Shown piece by piece: positions 63,713 through 64,000 of a stretch of 64,000 nt of DNA (its first letter is position 1; each line of letters starts with the position of its first letter). The stretch is from Ulvibacterium sp965248315. Its GTDB lineage: Bacteria; Bacteroidota; Bacteroidia; Flavobacteriales; Flavobacteriaceae. The notes under the pieces are model-generated. The model did no database searches. It was not told the origin of the DNA and saw only the letters and a program-made list of their open reading frames with translations. The stretch covers positions 3,100,001-3,164,000 of the forward strand of contig NZ_CBDFIX010000002.1 of NCBI RefSeq assembly GCF_965248315.1, given 5' to 3'. A program made the translations under genes and the position numbers.

Positions 63713-64000
63713 TTAGCAAGGAGTTAACATATCAAAATGTATTCTTGATAAGCGCGCCAAAGATCCATACGGATCTTTTGTGGGATTTAACCTTTTTATT
63801 TGTTGGGTTGGCCATGCTCTATTTCACGGGCATATTCTTTTTACGGAACAGTATTTCAAATAAGGGGGCTAAGATAAGACAGCGCAAAAAAGAACTCTCT
63901 CCTATGGTAAATGAATTTTTATTCCATGAAGAAGATTCAGATACCAAGGAGAAGACAAATTATTTGAACCTTAGAATTGAAATAAGGGAATTGCTCAGGG
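63709..64000 (+). CDS. Membrane protein, 3' end outside window
   Basis: An open frame that starts with TTG in a TTGA overlap and continues to the window end. It has one membrane helix (about residues 26-46, ending in YFTGIFFLRN) and then a charged cytoplasmic part with QRKKELSPMVNEFLF. In related bacteria a HEAT-repeat membrane protein often follows such a regulator; that is inference. Confidence 0.6.
   Translation, partial: MISKELTYQNVFLISAPKIHTDLLWDLTFLFVGLAMLYFTGIFFLRNSISNKGAKIRQRKKELSPMVNEFLFHEEDSDTKEKTNYLNLRIEIRELLR

Overview
The window looks like a chromosomal stretch from a marine-type member of the Flavobacteriaceae (Bacteroidota). The signs are a fused LpxC-FabZ protein, bifunctional HisB and HisIE, long-form HisG, a TonB receptor paired with a DUF4249 lipoprotein, TAnnTTTG-type promoter boxes, TTG starts in 4-base overlaps, and no obvious Shine-Dalgarno sequences. 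It is almost all protein coding. I saw no tRNA, rRNA, CRISPR array, prophage or intact insertion sequence.

Bases 1-9200 are core genome: lipid A synthesis (lpxD end, lpxC-fabZ, lpxA, a second lpxD-like gene) around efp, then sucD, fabG, a membrane VWA protein and an SPFH protein. Bases 9300-18030 hold a complete histidine operon, hisGDCBH-(GNAT)-A-(DinB)-F-IE. It is preceded by a 17-codon leader peptide with three consecutive His codons, a competing antiterminator and a strong terminator, i.e. a classical attenuator.

Bases 18056-25693 form an envelope regulon built on an ECF sigma factor. Three transcription units (sigma/anti-sigma/DUF4097; outer-membrane barrel/CxxC protein/DUF2807; TonB receptor/DUF4249) each begin with the same bipartite promoter, TGCAACC-N15-TGTC, at exactly the same spacing. 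This is best read as one autoregulated sigma regulon.

Bases 25780-38740 carry DUF1853, a VWA/MoxR-type ATPase pair, a two-component system, small membrane proteins, a divergent TruA paralogue, two overlapping alpha/beta hydrolases, cysM-cysE and DUF2461. Bases 38740-49640 are an AT-richer accessory region. It has a leftward operon of small or uncharacterised proteins (YegP/DUF1508, a Lys/Pro-rich peptide, an Excalibur protein, a TerB-like protein, a coiled-coil four-helix membrane protein, a VWA-like lipoprotein, DUF4236), a chain of micro-ORFs, and a TPR histidine kinase with an atypical response regulator. Two promoters here share a TTACAG-N4-CTGTAA palindrome exactly 21 bases upstream of a TAGGTTTG box. 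This is the strongest candidate for an undescribed, dedicated regulatory system.

Bases 49690-64000 return to ordinary accessory and housekeeping genes: two serine hydrolases, a GH3 glucosidase lipoprotein, DUF1028, succinate semialdehyde dehydrogenase, DUF72, a phosphatidylserine decarboxylase-like protein, a hotdog thioesterase, a hybrid histidine kinase with HPt and a receiver-only regulator. A probable frameshifted gene remnant lies at 61050-61348, and a membrane protein gene runs off the right edge.
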